This document shows positions 40,811 through 49,055 of a stretch of 64,000 nt of DNA, piece after piece. Within the stretch, counting starts at the first letter, position 1. Each line of letters opens with the position of its first letter. Both the position numbers and the translations under genes were made by a program. Source of the DNA: CAYMJA01 sp964391095 (GTDB taxonomy: Bacteria; Patescibacteriota; Minisyncoccia; Minisyncoccales; GWA2-38-27); NCBI GenBank assembly GCA_964391095.1, contig CAYMJA010000003.1, forward strand, positions 4,193-68,192. The letters are read 5' to 3'. The notes beneath the pieces are model-generated. The model had not been told where the DNA came from and ran no database searches. It worked only from the letters and a program-made list of their open reading frames with translations.

Positions 40811-40951
40811 CTACATTGCCGGGCCTTCTGGCGGTGTTGGTGACGTTGGTGGTACAGTCGGACCTCCTTGCTTACCTGTTTTCCCTTTTAAAAGATAAAT
40901 TATAATTCCGACTACTACAACTGCTACCACTATATAAATGATTGTTGACAT
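40811..40951 (-). CDS. 46-aa single-pass membrane peptide with Pro-rich tail
   Basis: MSTIIYIVVAVVVVGIIIYL forms one membrane helix, followed by KGKTGKQGG and a Pro/Thr-rich tail ending EGPAM. Supported by a consensus promoter (41000-41029) and a strong terminator (40754-40797). Function unknown; too short for most gene callers. No clear SD. Confidence 0.6.
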   Translation of the reverse strand: MSTIIYIVVAVVVVGIIIYLLKGKTGKQGGPTVPPTSPTPPEGPAM

Positions 40952-40999
40952 AGGCTTTTTGAAATTTTATTAATATTTTATTTCTCTCGACCTTGCTTT

Positions 41000-41029
41000 A
41001 TTATCGCTTTTTTATTTAATTTCTGTCAA
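41000..41029 (-). promoter_or_regulatory. promoter for the 46-aa membrane peptide
   Basis: -35 TTGACA (41029-41024), 18-bp spacer, -10 GATAAT (41005-41000). It lies right after the murC stop. Confidence 0.6.
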
Positions 41030-41030
41030 G

Positions 41031-42347
41031 TTATGAAGTGGAAAACTTTTTTACAATATCGTATATATTACCCGCCCCCATAATCATTACCACTTCCCCG
41101 CCCTGTAAATTTCTCTTTAAATAATCTATTATTTTCTCTTTTGGCAAAAAAGTTGCCTGAGGTTTATTAATTGCTTTAATCAATTTTCTTGAACTTACTT
41201 TCTTTTTTGTTTTCTTTTTTTCCCTGCCGGCTACATCATAAATATCAGCGATAATTAATCTGTCAATCGGAGCTTCTTTGAAAACTTTAACAAAATCGTT
41301 AAATAAATAATAAGTTCTTTGGTATTGGTGGGGTTGAAAAACAACCCAGATTTTTTTATTTGGAAATTTCTCTCGGGCAGCTTTTAGGCTGACTTTAATC
41401 TCGGTTGGATGATGAGCATAATCAGAAATAATTTTCAATTTACAATTTCCAATTTTCAAATTTTTTATTTCAAAACGCCGCCAAGCGCCTTTATACTTTG
41501 AGAGCGCTTTAAAACTAACTCTGTCTGGGATTTTCAGAACCCGAGCTGTTGTTAAGGCAGCTAAGGCATTGTAAACATTATGTTCTCCCGAAACTTTCAA
41601 AATTTTTTTTAGTTTCTCTGATTCTTTCTGTTTGAAACCATAATCTTGAGTTTTAAGTTGTAATTTTGAGGTTTGCACCTTGAGTTTTGAGACATTTTTG
41701 TTGTCTTTATTTGCTACCAAAACCCCATTTTTCGGCAAATGTCCAATAAACTCTTTATAGGTTTTTAGAATGTGGCCCAAATTTTTATAATAATCCAAAT
41801 GTTCTCTTTCAATATTAGTTAAAACAATAATTTTAGGGAAATAATTTAAAAAAGATGCTTGCCATTCATCGGCTTCAATAACGAGATGCTTGCTTTTTCC
41901 CATTCTAAAATTAGTTTGACCGAACTCTTTTAATTTGGTGCCAATAATTACGGTAGGATCAAGCCCTACCTTTACGAGTATTAAAGAAATCATTGCTGTT
42001 GTTGTGCTTTTTCCATGAGTTCCGCAAACAGCAATTGTAAAATATTTTTTGGTTAAGTCCCCTAAGGCCTGGGGATAACTTTGGCATTTAACTCCCAATT
42101 TTTTTGCTTTCCTTAATTCAGAATTATCCGACTTGACGGCCGGACTGTAAATAACTAAATTAGCATCATTTGGCAGATTTTCTGCCTTATGACTTCCAGT
42201 AACAAGATTAGCTCCTTTTTTCTTTAAAAAATCAGTAATTTCAGATGAAATTAAATCAGAACCAGAAACTTGATGACCTTTTGCCAAGTAATATTGGGCA
42301 AGCGCCGAAATCCCAATTCCCCCAATACCAATAAAATGTATTTTCAT
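41031..42347 (-). CDS. murC: UDP-MurNAc:L-Ala ligase MurC
   Basis: 438 residues. N-domain IGIGGIGISALAQYYLAKGH, ATP P-loop AVCGTHGKSTTTAMISLIL, EADEWQASFLNYFPKI, ERFE-type 'GAWRRFEIKN', and DYAHHPTEIKVSLKAA in the C-domain. Adds the first stem-peptide residue. Two Lys-rich stretches (KLKVQTSKLQLKTQ and KNLKIGNCKLKI) come from A-rich simple repeats in the DNA and look like tolerated insertions. Lies 7 bp downstream of a PEP-synthase-like gene, without other mur genes beside it. Confidence 0.95.
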   Translation of the reverse strand: MKIHFIGIGGIGISALAQYYLAKGHQVSGSDLISSEITDFLKKKGANLVTGSHKAENLPNDANLVIYSPAVKSDNSELRKAKKLGVKCQSYPQALGDLTKKYFTIAVCGTHGKSTTTAMISLILVKVGLDPTVIIGTKLKEFGQTNFRMGKSKHLVIEADEWQASFLNYFPKIIVLTNIEREHLDYYKNLGHILKTYKEFIGHLPKNGVLVANKDNKNVSKLKVQTSKLQLKTQDYGFKQKESEKLKKILKVSGEHNVYNALAALTTARVLKIPDRVSFKALSKYKGAWRRFEIKNLKIGNCKLKIISDYAHHPTEIKVSLKAAREKFPNKKIWVVFQPHQYQRTYYLFNDFVKVFKEAPIDRLIIADIYDVAGREKKKTKKKVSSRKLIKAINKPQATFLPKEKIIDYLKRNLQGGEVVMIMGAGNIYDIVKKFSTS

Positions 42348-42353
42348 ATTTTT

Positions 42354-43292
42354 TTATAATGTTGTGATTGGTCTTGATTGGACAATATAAATTTTTCCTT
42401 TCTCTATTGCCCATTCAATGTCGCAGGGAAAGCCATAATGTTCTTCAATTTTCTGGCAGATTTTAGCTAATTCTAAAATTTTTTTATTAGGGAGACATTG
42501 TTTTCCTGCTCGAGGTTTTGGTACTCTTATTTCTTTTGTCTTTTCCCCTACTCTTTTTATTTGAGTTTTCTGAATATTAATATTTATGTCCAAAATTTTT
42601 TTATTTTTTTTGTCTACTATATAAGTATCAGGGGTTATCTTCCCGGCTGCCACTGATTCTCCCAACCCCCAACTTGCCTCAATAACCATTTGATTTTTAC
42701 TTTTAGTTACAGGATGAACTGTGAAGACTACTCCGGCTACATCAGATTGCACCATCTTTTGAACTACAACTGCTACCGAAATTTCTTTTCCATCTAATTT
42801 TTTCTCAATCCGGTAAAAAATAGCTCTTGGAGTAAATAAAGATGACCAACATTTTTTAACTTTATCTAAAAGCTCTTTTTTAGTTACCCCAAGATAACTT
42901 TCTAATTCGCCAGCCCAAGAAGCAACTTTTGAATCCTCAGCTGTAGCTGAAGAACGAACTGCTACATATTTCGTCTTGAGTTTATCAAAGGCCTTTAAAA
43001 TTTCTATTTTCAAATCCTCGGGTATTTCATATCTTCCAATTAAACTCCTTAAAATTTGGGAAGCATCATCAATGGTATTTATTCTTTTTGGGTCTACTTT
43101 TCTAAGTTGAGCTTTAATTTCTAAATTTAAATCTGTTTTTTCTAAGAATTTATCAAAAGCCGAAGCTAAAATAACAAAACCAGGGGGAACGGGAAATCCG
43201 GCTTTTACCATTTCTCCCAAAGAAGCGCCTTTCCCTCCAGCGATAGAAATATCTTTTTTATTGATATTTTCTAAATCTTTAATAAATTTCAT
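42354..43292 (-). CDS. PEP synthase / PPDK ATP-grasp domain protein
   Basis: 312 residues, only the N-terminal nucleotide-binding part of phosphoenolpyruvate synthase: GGKGASLGEMVKAGFPVPPGFVI, 'AVRSSATAEDSKVASWAGELESYLGV', VVVQKMVQSDVAGVVFTVHP and the end DIEWAIEKGKIYIVQSRPITTL. The phosphohistidine and PEP-binding TIM barrel domains are absent. The two following upstream genes carry phosphohistidine domains, so phosphotransfer may be between separate proteins. Overlaps the next gene by 4 nt. Confidence 0.85.
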   Translation of the reverse strand: MKFIKDLENINKKDISIAGGKGASLGEMVKAGFPVPPGFVILASAFDKFLEKTDLNLEIKAQLRKVDPKRINTIDDASQILRSLIGRYEIPEDLKIEILKAFDKLKTKYVAVRSSATAEDSKVASWAGELESYLGVTKKELLDKVKKCWSSLFTPRAIFYRIEKKLDGKEISVAVVVQKMVQSDVAGVVFTVHPVTKSKNQMVIEASWGLGESVAAGKITPDTYIVDKKNKKILDININIQKTQIKRVGEKTKEIRVPKPRAGKQCLPNKKILELAKICQKIEEHYGFPCDIEWAIEKGKIYIVQSRPITTL

Positions 43293-44818
43293 TTTTTCCT
43301 TTTCAATATCTTAACAATCCCCTTGTTCGCATCAACTTCTACTAAGTCCCCGTCTTTTAGGACCCTGGTTGCGATTTTTGTACCGATAATACAAGGGATG
43401 CCGAGTTCTCTGGAAACAATGGCAGCGTGACATAATAAGCCGCCTTCGTCGGTAATAATAGCAGCTGCTTTCCTCATACCAGTAACGAGATCATAGTTAG
43501 TCATTATGGAAACCATAATATTTCCTTTATTCATTTTTGATAAATTACGTTGGTTTATTATAATTTCAACCTTTCCTTTGGCAAAGCCGGGTGAAGCAGG
43601 AATACCCTTAATTATATCTATTGTTTTTGGTTTAATTCCACTCCCTAATTCGTTAATTATTTCTTTTGCTTTCTTGTCACGAATAATCTTTGATAATTTA
43701 CGATTAATAAAAATAAGTACAGTGGGTTTTCTTCTTCCCTCAAGATTAATCTCCTTAATTTTTAATTTTCCCACGACTACATTTTTAAATTCTTCAGGCA
43801 ATAACAGATGCATATCTGAAGAAAGTATATTCATTCTAGAAGAGACTTCATTAATAGCTATGTTGAAAAAATACAGTGCTCTGCTGAGAATAGATTTCCT
43901 GTAATCTCTAAGAAAACCTATATTAGAGAAAAAATGGCAAATCTTTTTCAATTCCCCATCGTCCCTAAGATTATGATAGATTTTCTCTTTCTCGGCTAAT
44001 AATTGGCTAACTTTGTCTTGTCTTCTTTGTAAAAGTTGGTTAATATTCTTTTCTTCAAAAAAAGATTTAGCTTTAAGAATAAAATCAAGAATATTCCATG
44101 GCTTATTTCCAATATCTACCGGAACCCAAAAGTAATTTTTTTTATGTCTCAATAATTGATTATAGAATTTTAACAGAGCATCATCTTTAGCATCTTTTAG
44201 TCTCGCAAGTATATCATCGATTTTATTATCAAGAAACAATTTTTTTACTGAGGACTGGCATTTTATCAGCAGTTTTAGAAAAACTATTTCTTCCTCAACA
44301 GCAATACTAACGTTCTCGGGAGCACTAAGGATATTTTTGTAATTATCTATCTCCTGTTGAGTCAAGCCACGATGCTTTTCTTGCAATGGCTTATTGAGGT
44401 AATCTGACATAATAGTTTCAAAAGGAGCAATAGTGCCACCAATACCATGCATTTTTTCATGGCCTGATGCAGTTTTTTCTATTAAAGACAATAAAGTTTT
44501 ATTTGAACATTTTCTAATTTTTTCTTCATCTAAAAAAATAGCAGACAATAACTTTTCCCCGGCTTGAATTGTTTTTCTTATTATATCGTCGGACAAATCC
44601 TTATCGGATTTCTCTATTATTTTAATAGCCTTCTGTTTTAAGAATGAATGTTCATCACAAAGAAAATATTCTCTGGTCAATCCCTTAGATATTGTTATCA
44701 AAAAATTTTTGTAATCTCCATATCTCTTTTTTCCTATAAACATAGGAACAAAATAGCCCACAATTAAACTAGAAGTAAAATATTTAGTTTGCCAAAGGCA
44801 CCATTTTTTGTTTAACAT
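43289..44818 (-). CDS. PEP-utilising mobile (phosphohistidine) domain protein, copy A
   Basis: 509 residues from ATG 44818. The N-terminal 400 residues are helical and not recognised. The C-terminal 100 residues form the swivelling phosphohistidine domain: 'GIPASPGFAKGKVEII', the motif GGLLCHAAIVSRELGIPCI (catalytic His) and GDLVEVDANKG. No TIM-barrel PEP-binding domain follows. Probably receives phosphate from the ATP-grasp protein encoded next door. The last part shares a 101-bp identical DNA block with the upstream gene. Confidence 0.75.
   Translation of the reverse strand: MLNKKWCLWQTKYFTSSLIVGYFVPMFIGKKRYGDYKNFLITISKGLTREYFLCDEHSFLKQKAIKIIEKSDKDLSDDIIRKTIQAGEKLLSAIFLDEEKIRKCSNKTLLSLIEKTASGHEKMHGIGGTIAPFETIMSDYLNKPLQEKHRGLTQQEIDNYKNILSAPENVSIAVEEEIVFLKLLIKCQSSVKKLFLDNKIDDILARLKDAKDDALLKFYNQLLRHKKNYFWVPVDIGNKPWNILDFILKAKSFFEEKNINQLLQRRQDKVSQLLAEKEKIYHNLRDDGELKKICHFFSNIGFLRDYRKSILSRALYFFNIAINEVSSRMNILSSDMHLLLPEEFKNVVVGKLKIKEINLEGRRKPTVLIFINRKLSKIIRDKKAKEIINELGSGIKPKTIDIIKGIPASPGFAKGKVEIIINQRNLSKMNKGNIMVSIMTNYDLVTGMRKAAAIITDEGGLLCHAAIVSRELGIPCIIGTKIATRVLKDGDLVEVDANKGIVKILKRKK
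43347..43447. repeat. 101-bp exact repeat, copy in gene A
   Basis: Identical to 44873-44973, same orientation. It covers the codons of the phosphohistidine motif. Sequence on both sides diverges, pointing to gene conversion or a recent partial duplication. Confidence 0.92.
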
Positions 44819-46335
44819 TTTGTTTTCTTTAGAACTTTTACTACTCCCTTTTTCGCATCCACCTCTACCAAATCCCCGTCTTTTAGGACCCTGGTTGCGA
44901 TTTTTGTACCGATAATACAAGGGATGCCGAGTTCTCTGGAAACAATGGCAGCGTGACATAATAAGCCGCCTTCATCAGTAATAATAGCTTCGGCTTTACG
45001 TATTGCTGGCATTAACAAAGGTCTTGTCTGTCCGGCCACTAAAATGCGACCTTCAGGAAATTTATAAATTCTTTCATTAAAATTCCGAGAGCCCCAATTA
45101 AATAAAAATACCTTTCCCTTTATTATTCTTCTGTTGCCATTATTCGCGACGATACCTATAAGATTAGTAACTTTCTTCAATTTTGCCCTGCCTGTTTCCG
45201 ATTTAAATTTTATTCCTGCGGCTCTTCCTAAATATATTTTATATTTATTTTGATAAATTAAACATAACATATTCTGCTTATTTTTAGGAAAACCTATTTT
45301 TGTTCTGAACTTTTTTGGGCAAGTTAGCAATTCTATAAATTTAGAATAATTTAAATTATTAATTATTCCTTTATTTATTTTTAGTTTTGCCGCACTAATA
45401 TCAATTAATTTTGGCAACAGATAATTAAAAGACTGCCACCCCTTTACCCGCAAATCAATTCTCAATACTCCTAATTCTGAAATAGTTTTTATTCTTTTTA
45501 TCAATTTACCGTCTATTTTATATTTCTTAATTAATTTTGTTTTTTTCTTGCGGATAATAATTTTTTTATTTTTTATGTCAGATAATTCATTTTTTAATGA
45601 TTTTCTCCCTTCGTTAAAATCACTCTTTAGTAATTTCAGATAGTGAGATTTGTTCCATAATCCAAATTCTGCGCTTGCGGAATAATATTTATATTTTTCT
45701 ACAAATTTCTCAACTATTTTAATTGTCTTTAAGTTGCCAATTGCCTGTTTAAACGTTCCGAATTTTGAAACTGTTGGGATTGCGATTTTCTCAAGCCAAT
45801 CATATCTCTCTTTTCTTAAACAAGAACCTTTCTCCGGTAAAACTAATATTCCAAAAGTTTTTTCGATACTTCTCCCTGAAACCCACTGTGCCAACTGCTC
45901 TCTTGTAGATATTCCTATTTCTGATGTGTATTCAGGTTGAGATATTAAATATAGAGCTGTAGCTCGATTATATAAACGTACGCCTTTTTGCACTATGTTT
46001 TTAATCTCGCTTAATCTAATAGTTTTATAATCAAGTTTATCAATATAATTCTTAAAAGTATCTACTTTCTCAATTATCTTTTTTACCTCAAGTTTATATC
46101 TAATAAATTTGTGTTTATTTAGAAAAAAGGAATATCCAAAAAGCGTTTTTTGTTCTCTTTCGCTCTCGAGCATATATTCGGTTAACAGGTTTTTCTTACA
46201 ATCCACATACGCCATAAAACTTTCTGGCTGGCCGGTTATCTTCTTAACCTCTAAAAAATCTAAATAATAACTCATATCTATTAGAAGAAAATTAGCTTTT
46301 TCTGCTGATGTTTCGGCAACTTTGTACCATTTCAT
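44812..46335 (-). CDS. PEP-utilising mobile (phosphohistidine) domain protein, copy B
   Basis: 507 residues. N-terminal 400 residues are unrecognised, Lys-rich and mostly helical, without clear similarity to copy A. The C-terminal domain GRILVAGQTRPLLMPAIRKAEAIITDEGGLLCHAAIVSREL carries the catalytic His and ends VDAKKGVVKVLKKTKC. Its stop overlaps the start of copy A by 7 nt. The promoter region holds a 9-bp inverted repeat (46339-46364). Confidence 0.72.
   Translation of the reverse strand: MKWYKVAETSAEKANFLLIDMSYYLDFLEVKKITGQPESFMAYVDCKKNLLTEYMLESEREQKTLFGYSFFLNKHKFIRYKLEVKKIIEKVDTFKNYIDKLDYKTIRLSEIKNIVQKGVRLYNRATALYLISQPEYTSEIGISTREQLAQWVSGRSIEKTFGILVLPEKGSCLRKERYDWLEKIAIPTVSKFGTFKQAIGNLKTIKIVEKFVEKYKYYSASAEFGLWNKSHYLKLLKSDFNEGRKSLKNELSDIKNKKIIIRKKKTKLIKKYKIDGKLIKRIKTISELGVLRIDLRVKGWQSFNYLLPKLIDISAAKLKINKGIINNLNYSKFIELLTCPKKFRTKIGFPKNKQNMLCLIYQNKYKIYLGRAAGIKFKSETGRAKLKKVTNLIGIVANNGNRRIIKGKVFLFNWGSRNFNERIYKFPEGRILVAGQTRPLLMPAIRKAEAIITDEGGLLCHAAIVSRELGIPCIIGTKIATRVLKDGDLVEVDAKKGVVKVLKKTKC
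44873..44973. repeat. 101-bp exact repeat, copy in gene B
   Basis: Second copy of 43347-43447, 1526 bp apart, direct orientation. Confidence 0.92.
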
Positions 46336-46338
46336 AAT

Positions 46339-46364
46339 TTTAGTATACCAAAAATTATACTAAA
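46339..46364. promoter_or_regulatory. palindrome overlapping a -10-like element
   Basis: TTTAGTATA (46339-46347) / TATACTAAA (46356-46364), 8-nt spacer. On the minus strand it includes TATACT, 10-15 nt before the gene start. Possible operator of the PEP gene set. Confidence 0.4.
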
Positions 46365-46367
46365 AAA

Positions 46368-46395
46368 ATACTCTCTATTCACTGATAGAGAGTAT
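46368..46395 (-). terminator. intrinsic terminator of the histidine phosphatase gene
   Basis: ATACTCTCTA (46368-46377) / TAGAGAGTAT (46386-46395), followed on the minus strand by UUUUUUU. Confidence 0.85.
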
Positions 46396-46418
46396 AATGA
46401 TTACAAAGAACAAGAGGT

Positions 46419-47021
46419 CTATATTCTCACCGATAACGTATCGCCGGAATTACCTCTGAATTCAACCCTAATTTCTGATGTATTAGAATTGAATTTTAGG
46501 CCTTGGAGATAATTTAGAGACCACCCTAAAGCAGAAAGCGAATGCGTTTTCTTAAGAAGCGCCTCAAGGCTTTCAATCATTCCTGAATGGGAAATGAGAA
46601 GGTGGTTCCCCGGAGATTCTAGTTTCTCTTTTACTAAAGAGAAAATTGCTTCTCCGACTTCCTGCGAAGACCAGGTTTCATCGTCGGGCCGCACAGAACC
46701 GGTTTCTAGTAAGGCAGCTACCATTTTTTCTTCGTCGCCCAAGTCCTGCAGGTATTTTACGTATTCTTGAGATGCCTTGCCAGAATATCTCAACCTTTCA
46801 TCTGTCTCAAGGATGAGATTAATCTCTGCCCCGGTCTTAATTAACTGCGCGGTTATTCTCGCCCGTTCCAATCCGCTATGGGTAATAGACGCAATACTGC
46901 CAATGCGTTTTGCTCCCCACCCGAACGCTTTTACCTTGCCGTTAATCGAAAGGCCCGAAAGAGTACCTGTATCTTTTGGATTCTTCTTCTCCGCATGCCG
47001 AATCAGCCATACTGTTGACAT
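46419..47021 (-). CDS. histidine phosphatase family protein
   Basis: 200 residues, phosphoglycerate mutase-like fold. Catalytic His in WLIRHAEKKN (RHAE in place of RHG), Arg in THSGLERARITAQL, second His in LLISHSGMIESLEAL. Substrate unknown: could be a phosphosugar, nucleotide or protein phosphohistidine. Starts behind a strong AGGAGG SD and a consensus promoter and has its own terminator, so it is an independent unit unlike the overlapping neighbours. Confidence 0.78.
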   Translation of the reverse strand: MSTVWLIRHAEKKNPKDTGTLSGLSINGKVKAFGWGAKRIGSIASITHSGLERARITAQLIKTGAEINLILETDERLRYSGKASQEYVKYLQDLGDEEKMVAALLETGSVRPDDETWSSQEVGEAIFSLVKEKLESPGNHLLISHSGMIESLEALLKKTHSLSALGWSLNYLQGLKFNSNTSEIRVEFRGNSGDTLSVRI

Positions 47022-47091
47022 TTTTCCTCACCTCCTTTCTAATTTTGTTTTGAAAGAGCAAAAGAATTTTTCTTTTTTCTCTATTGTTTTA

Positions 47092-47120
47092 AGTATATCA
47101 TACTGTTGAATTTCTGTCAA
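47092..47120 (-). promoter_or_regulatory. promoter of the histidine phosphatase gene
   Basis: -35 TTGACA (47120-47115), 17-bp spacer, -10 TATACT (47097-47092). Confidence 0.8.
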
Positions 47121-47167
47121 GTTTTTGTGAAGATTCCGTCTTTTTCTTTTCCCCTATCCCTTATCTA

Positions 47168-47200
47168 AAATAAAAAGAGGAATTATTGCTAACTCCTCTT
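47168..47200 (-). terminator. intrinsic terminator overlapping the stop of the next gene
   Basis: AAGAGGA (47175-47181) / TCCTCTT (47194-47200), then UUUAUUUU on the minus strand. Confidence 0.6.
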
Positions 47201-48364
47201 ACGAAGAAAAAAATGATACTTATCTTCTATAAATATCTTGTCTCGCTTTCCATACCGATGATTCATTTTACACTGAACAATGGTTTCAAAATTATTGTCT
47301 CCCGGACGAGTTTTAAGCACATCGCCTACTTCAATATTTTTACCATCTCTTTTGGAAAAAATCAACACTCCAGGTTGGCAAAAAATTTGCGCTTTACCGG
47401 TAATAAGATTTCCCTTTCCGTTCATTAAAATAACTTGATTGCGTTTCTTTAACACCGGCCTAATAGCGTTCACGTAATATCCCAACTCAATTGCGTATCT
47501 TTGACTAATTCTTAAAGCCAATAGTCTCCCCCATCCTGCCCTGATTGTTATTGTTTTTCCTAATTTTGTCCCCTGACATAGGATAGTTTCTTTTAAAAAA
47601 CCTTTTTTAAAAGCAACCCCTAATTTATCAGAGGGAATTGTTTTGATTACGCTTTTGCTCGGTTCTAGTTTAAAAATGCCGACTAAATTCTGGAAATATG
47701 CGCCCACCATTACAGAACCAATGGCTAAATGTTGACCTCTTTGCTTGGGCTCAGAATAGATTTTACAAAATCTACTCGGCACTCCAAATATATTAGAAAC
47801 TAAATCTCTTGTATGTTGAAGAAAATCAATCTTGCCCCTTATTCTGATAAGGTTTATTGAATCAGATTGTTTATTCGTAACACCGGCGTTCCCTCTATAC
47901 AAAATAATTGCTGCTAATTCTCCAACATCTTCGGAATTAGGTTCTTCTATATTGTTAGGAATAAATACAATATCTGGGTTAATAGAAACAGCACTGAGAG
48001 AAATCATAGGGAACTTCACAAATACATAATGAGACCTATTCTTGCCAGCTACTTTCTTAATCGGTTCACCTTTCCATTCTTTCCAGTTTCTTTCAAAAAA
48101 GAAATAATTTATTCCTCCCCAGCAATTTTTAATGAGACTATCTAATCTTCGCCATTTTTCTCTTGCTATTCTTTTAATAATTTCTCGTGGTGAAACTGGT
48201 TCACCATTACCTTTTTTCTTTTCGCCGTATTCTCGAACTAGAAATTCAAACCTCCTTCTAAACGCCTCTTTTTGTTCTTGGTTGATTCTCTCTAAACGTG
48301 TGATTCTTTCCCAATCAAGGGAGAGTGCTTGCAACAACCTTTCAATTTTCTCTTCCTTGTTCAT
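47189..48364 (-). CDS. 391-aa protein of unknown function
   Basis: Start taken at ATG 48364, 8 nt after AGAAGG; a GTG three codons earlier is possible. Charged helical N-terminus (about 1-75), then a mixed region. Residues about 180-260 (DLVSNIFGVPSRFCKIY ... GAYFQNLVGIF ... IPSDKLGVAFKKGFLKET) recall the order of LAGLIDADG-endonuclease domains, but the acidic LAGLIDADG core itself is not visible. I make no functional call. Consensus promoter at 48410-48437 and own terminator make it a monocistronic unit. Confidence 0.55.
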   Translation of the reverse strand: MNKEEKIERLLQALSLDWERITRLERINQEQKEAFRRRFEFLVREYGEKKKGNGEPVSPREIIKRIAREKWRRLDSLIKNCWGGINYFFFERNWKEWKGEPIKKVAGKNRSHYVFVKFPMISLSAVSINPDIVFIPNNIEEPNSEDVGELAAIILYRGNAGVTNKQSDSINLIRIRGKIDFLQHTRDLVSNIFGVPSRFCKIYSEPKQRGQHLAIGSVMVGAYFQNLVGIFKLEPSKSVIKTIPSDKLGVAFKKGFLKETILCQGTKLGKTITIRAGWGRLLALRISQRYAIELGYYVNAIRPVLKKRNQVILMNGKGNLITGKAQIFCQPGVLIFSKRDGKNIEVGDVLKTRPGDNNFETIVQCKMNHRYGKRDKIFIEDKYHFFLRKRS

Positions 48365-48409
48365 TTTTGTCACCTTCTTTCTTTTTTTATTTTTAAATGT
48401 TCTACCTTG

Positions 48410-48437
48410 ATATTAAATACTTTAATGGATTTGTCAA
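48410..48437 (-). promoter_or_regulatory. promoter of the 391-aa protein gene
   Basis: -35 TTGACA (48437-48432), 16-bp spacer, -10 TAATAT (48415-48410). Confidence 0.75.
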
Positions 48438-48458
48438 TCTATCTATTTCCTATTTTTT

Positions 48459-48998
48459 TTATTTCAGAGGTACTGACTCTAATATGGTATACTCTGGTCC
48501 TCCTTTCTTTAATTGACTTTCCATTACTTCTATTGAATTGACACTAAAACTTAAAGAAATATCTTCTTGAACTTCTGGCCTTTCTTCTGGTTCAATCCGC
48601 TGCCATTCCCATTTTCTAATTCTTCCCAAGGTAATGTGAGGAGAAAATTCCCTATTCTCTGATAAAGATTTGTCTAAATCGTCTCTTAAAGAAGTAAAAT
48701 CTTCTGACTTCTCCCCCACTGCCCAAATCATTCGGGGTGGCATTTTCTGTGGAGGACCGTAACAGATTTTATTTAAATTAACAGAAAATACAGAATGTCT
48801 TAAAGCCATTTCCTTTACGGTCTTACAAGTTTCCAAAAGCTCCTCATCGTTAATATAACCCAGAAAAGCCAAGGTGATGTGAATATTACCCGGCTTTGTC
48901 CATCTAATTGGCATTTCCGGCCATCTTTTCTGATAATCTGCCAGTTTCTTTTTTATATTTTCCGGTAAATTTATAGCAATAAAAATTCGATGCCTCAT
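48459..48998 (-). CDS. thpR: RNA 2',3'-cyclic phosphodiesterase (2H family, ThpR)
   Basis: 179 residues. Opening RIFIAINLPENIKKKL, first catalytic HxT in NIHITLAFLGYI (about 42) and second in SPHITLGRIRKW (about 125), as in ThpR/LigT enzymes that open 2',3'-cyclic phosphates. Divergent from the radical SAM gene on the other side, sharing about 57 bp of intergenic DNA. Confidence 0.88.
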   Translation of the reverse strand: MRHRIFIAINLPENIKKKLADYQKRWPEMPIRWTKPGNIHITLAFLGYINDEELLETCKTVKEMALRHSVFSVNLNKICYGPPQKMPPRMIWAVGEKSEDFTSLRDDLDKSLSENREFSPHITLGRIRKWEWQRIEPEERPEVQEDISLSFSVNSIEVMESQLKKGGPEYTILESVPLK

Positions 48999-49055
48999 AT
49001 GTTTAGAATTTGGAATTTAATTGAATTATAGCAAATTTTAAATTAGAATAAAAAT

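Noticed and set aside
40636..40905. 89-codon plus-strand frame over the aspS start region
   Set aside because: It runs antisense to aspS and to the better supported 46-aa membrane peptide and crosses a terminator.
44819..44959. N-terminal extension of the phosphohistidine gene A (MSRCHCFQRTRHP...)
   Set aside because: It is an out-of-frame reading of the conserved end of gene B; the ATG at 44818 fits the 7-nt overlap seen elsewhere.
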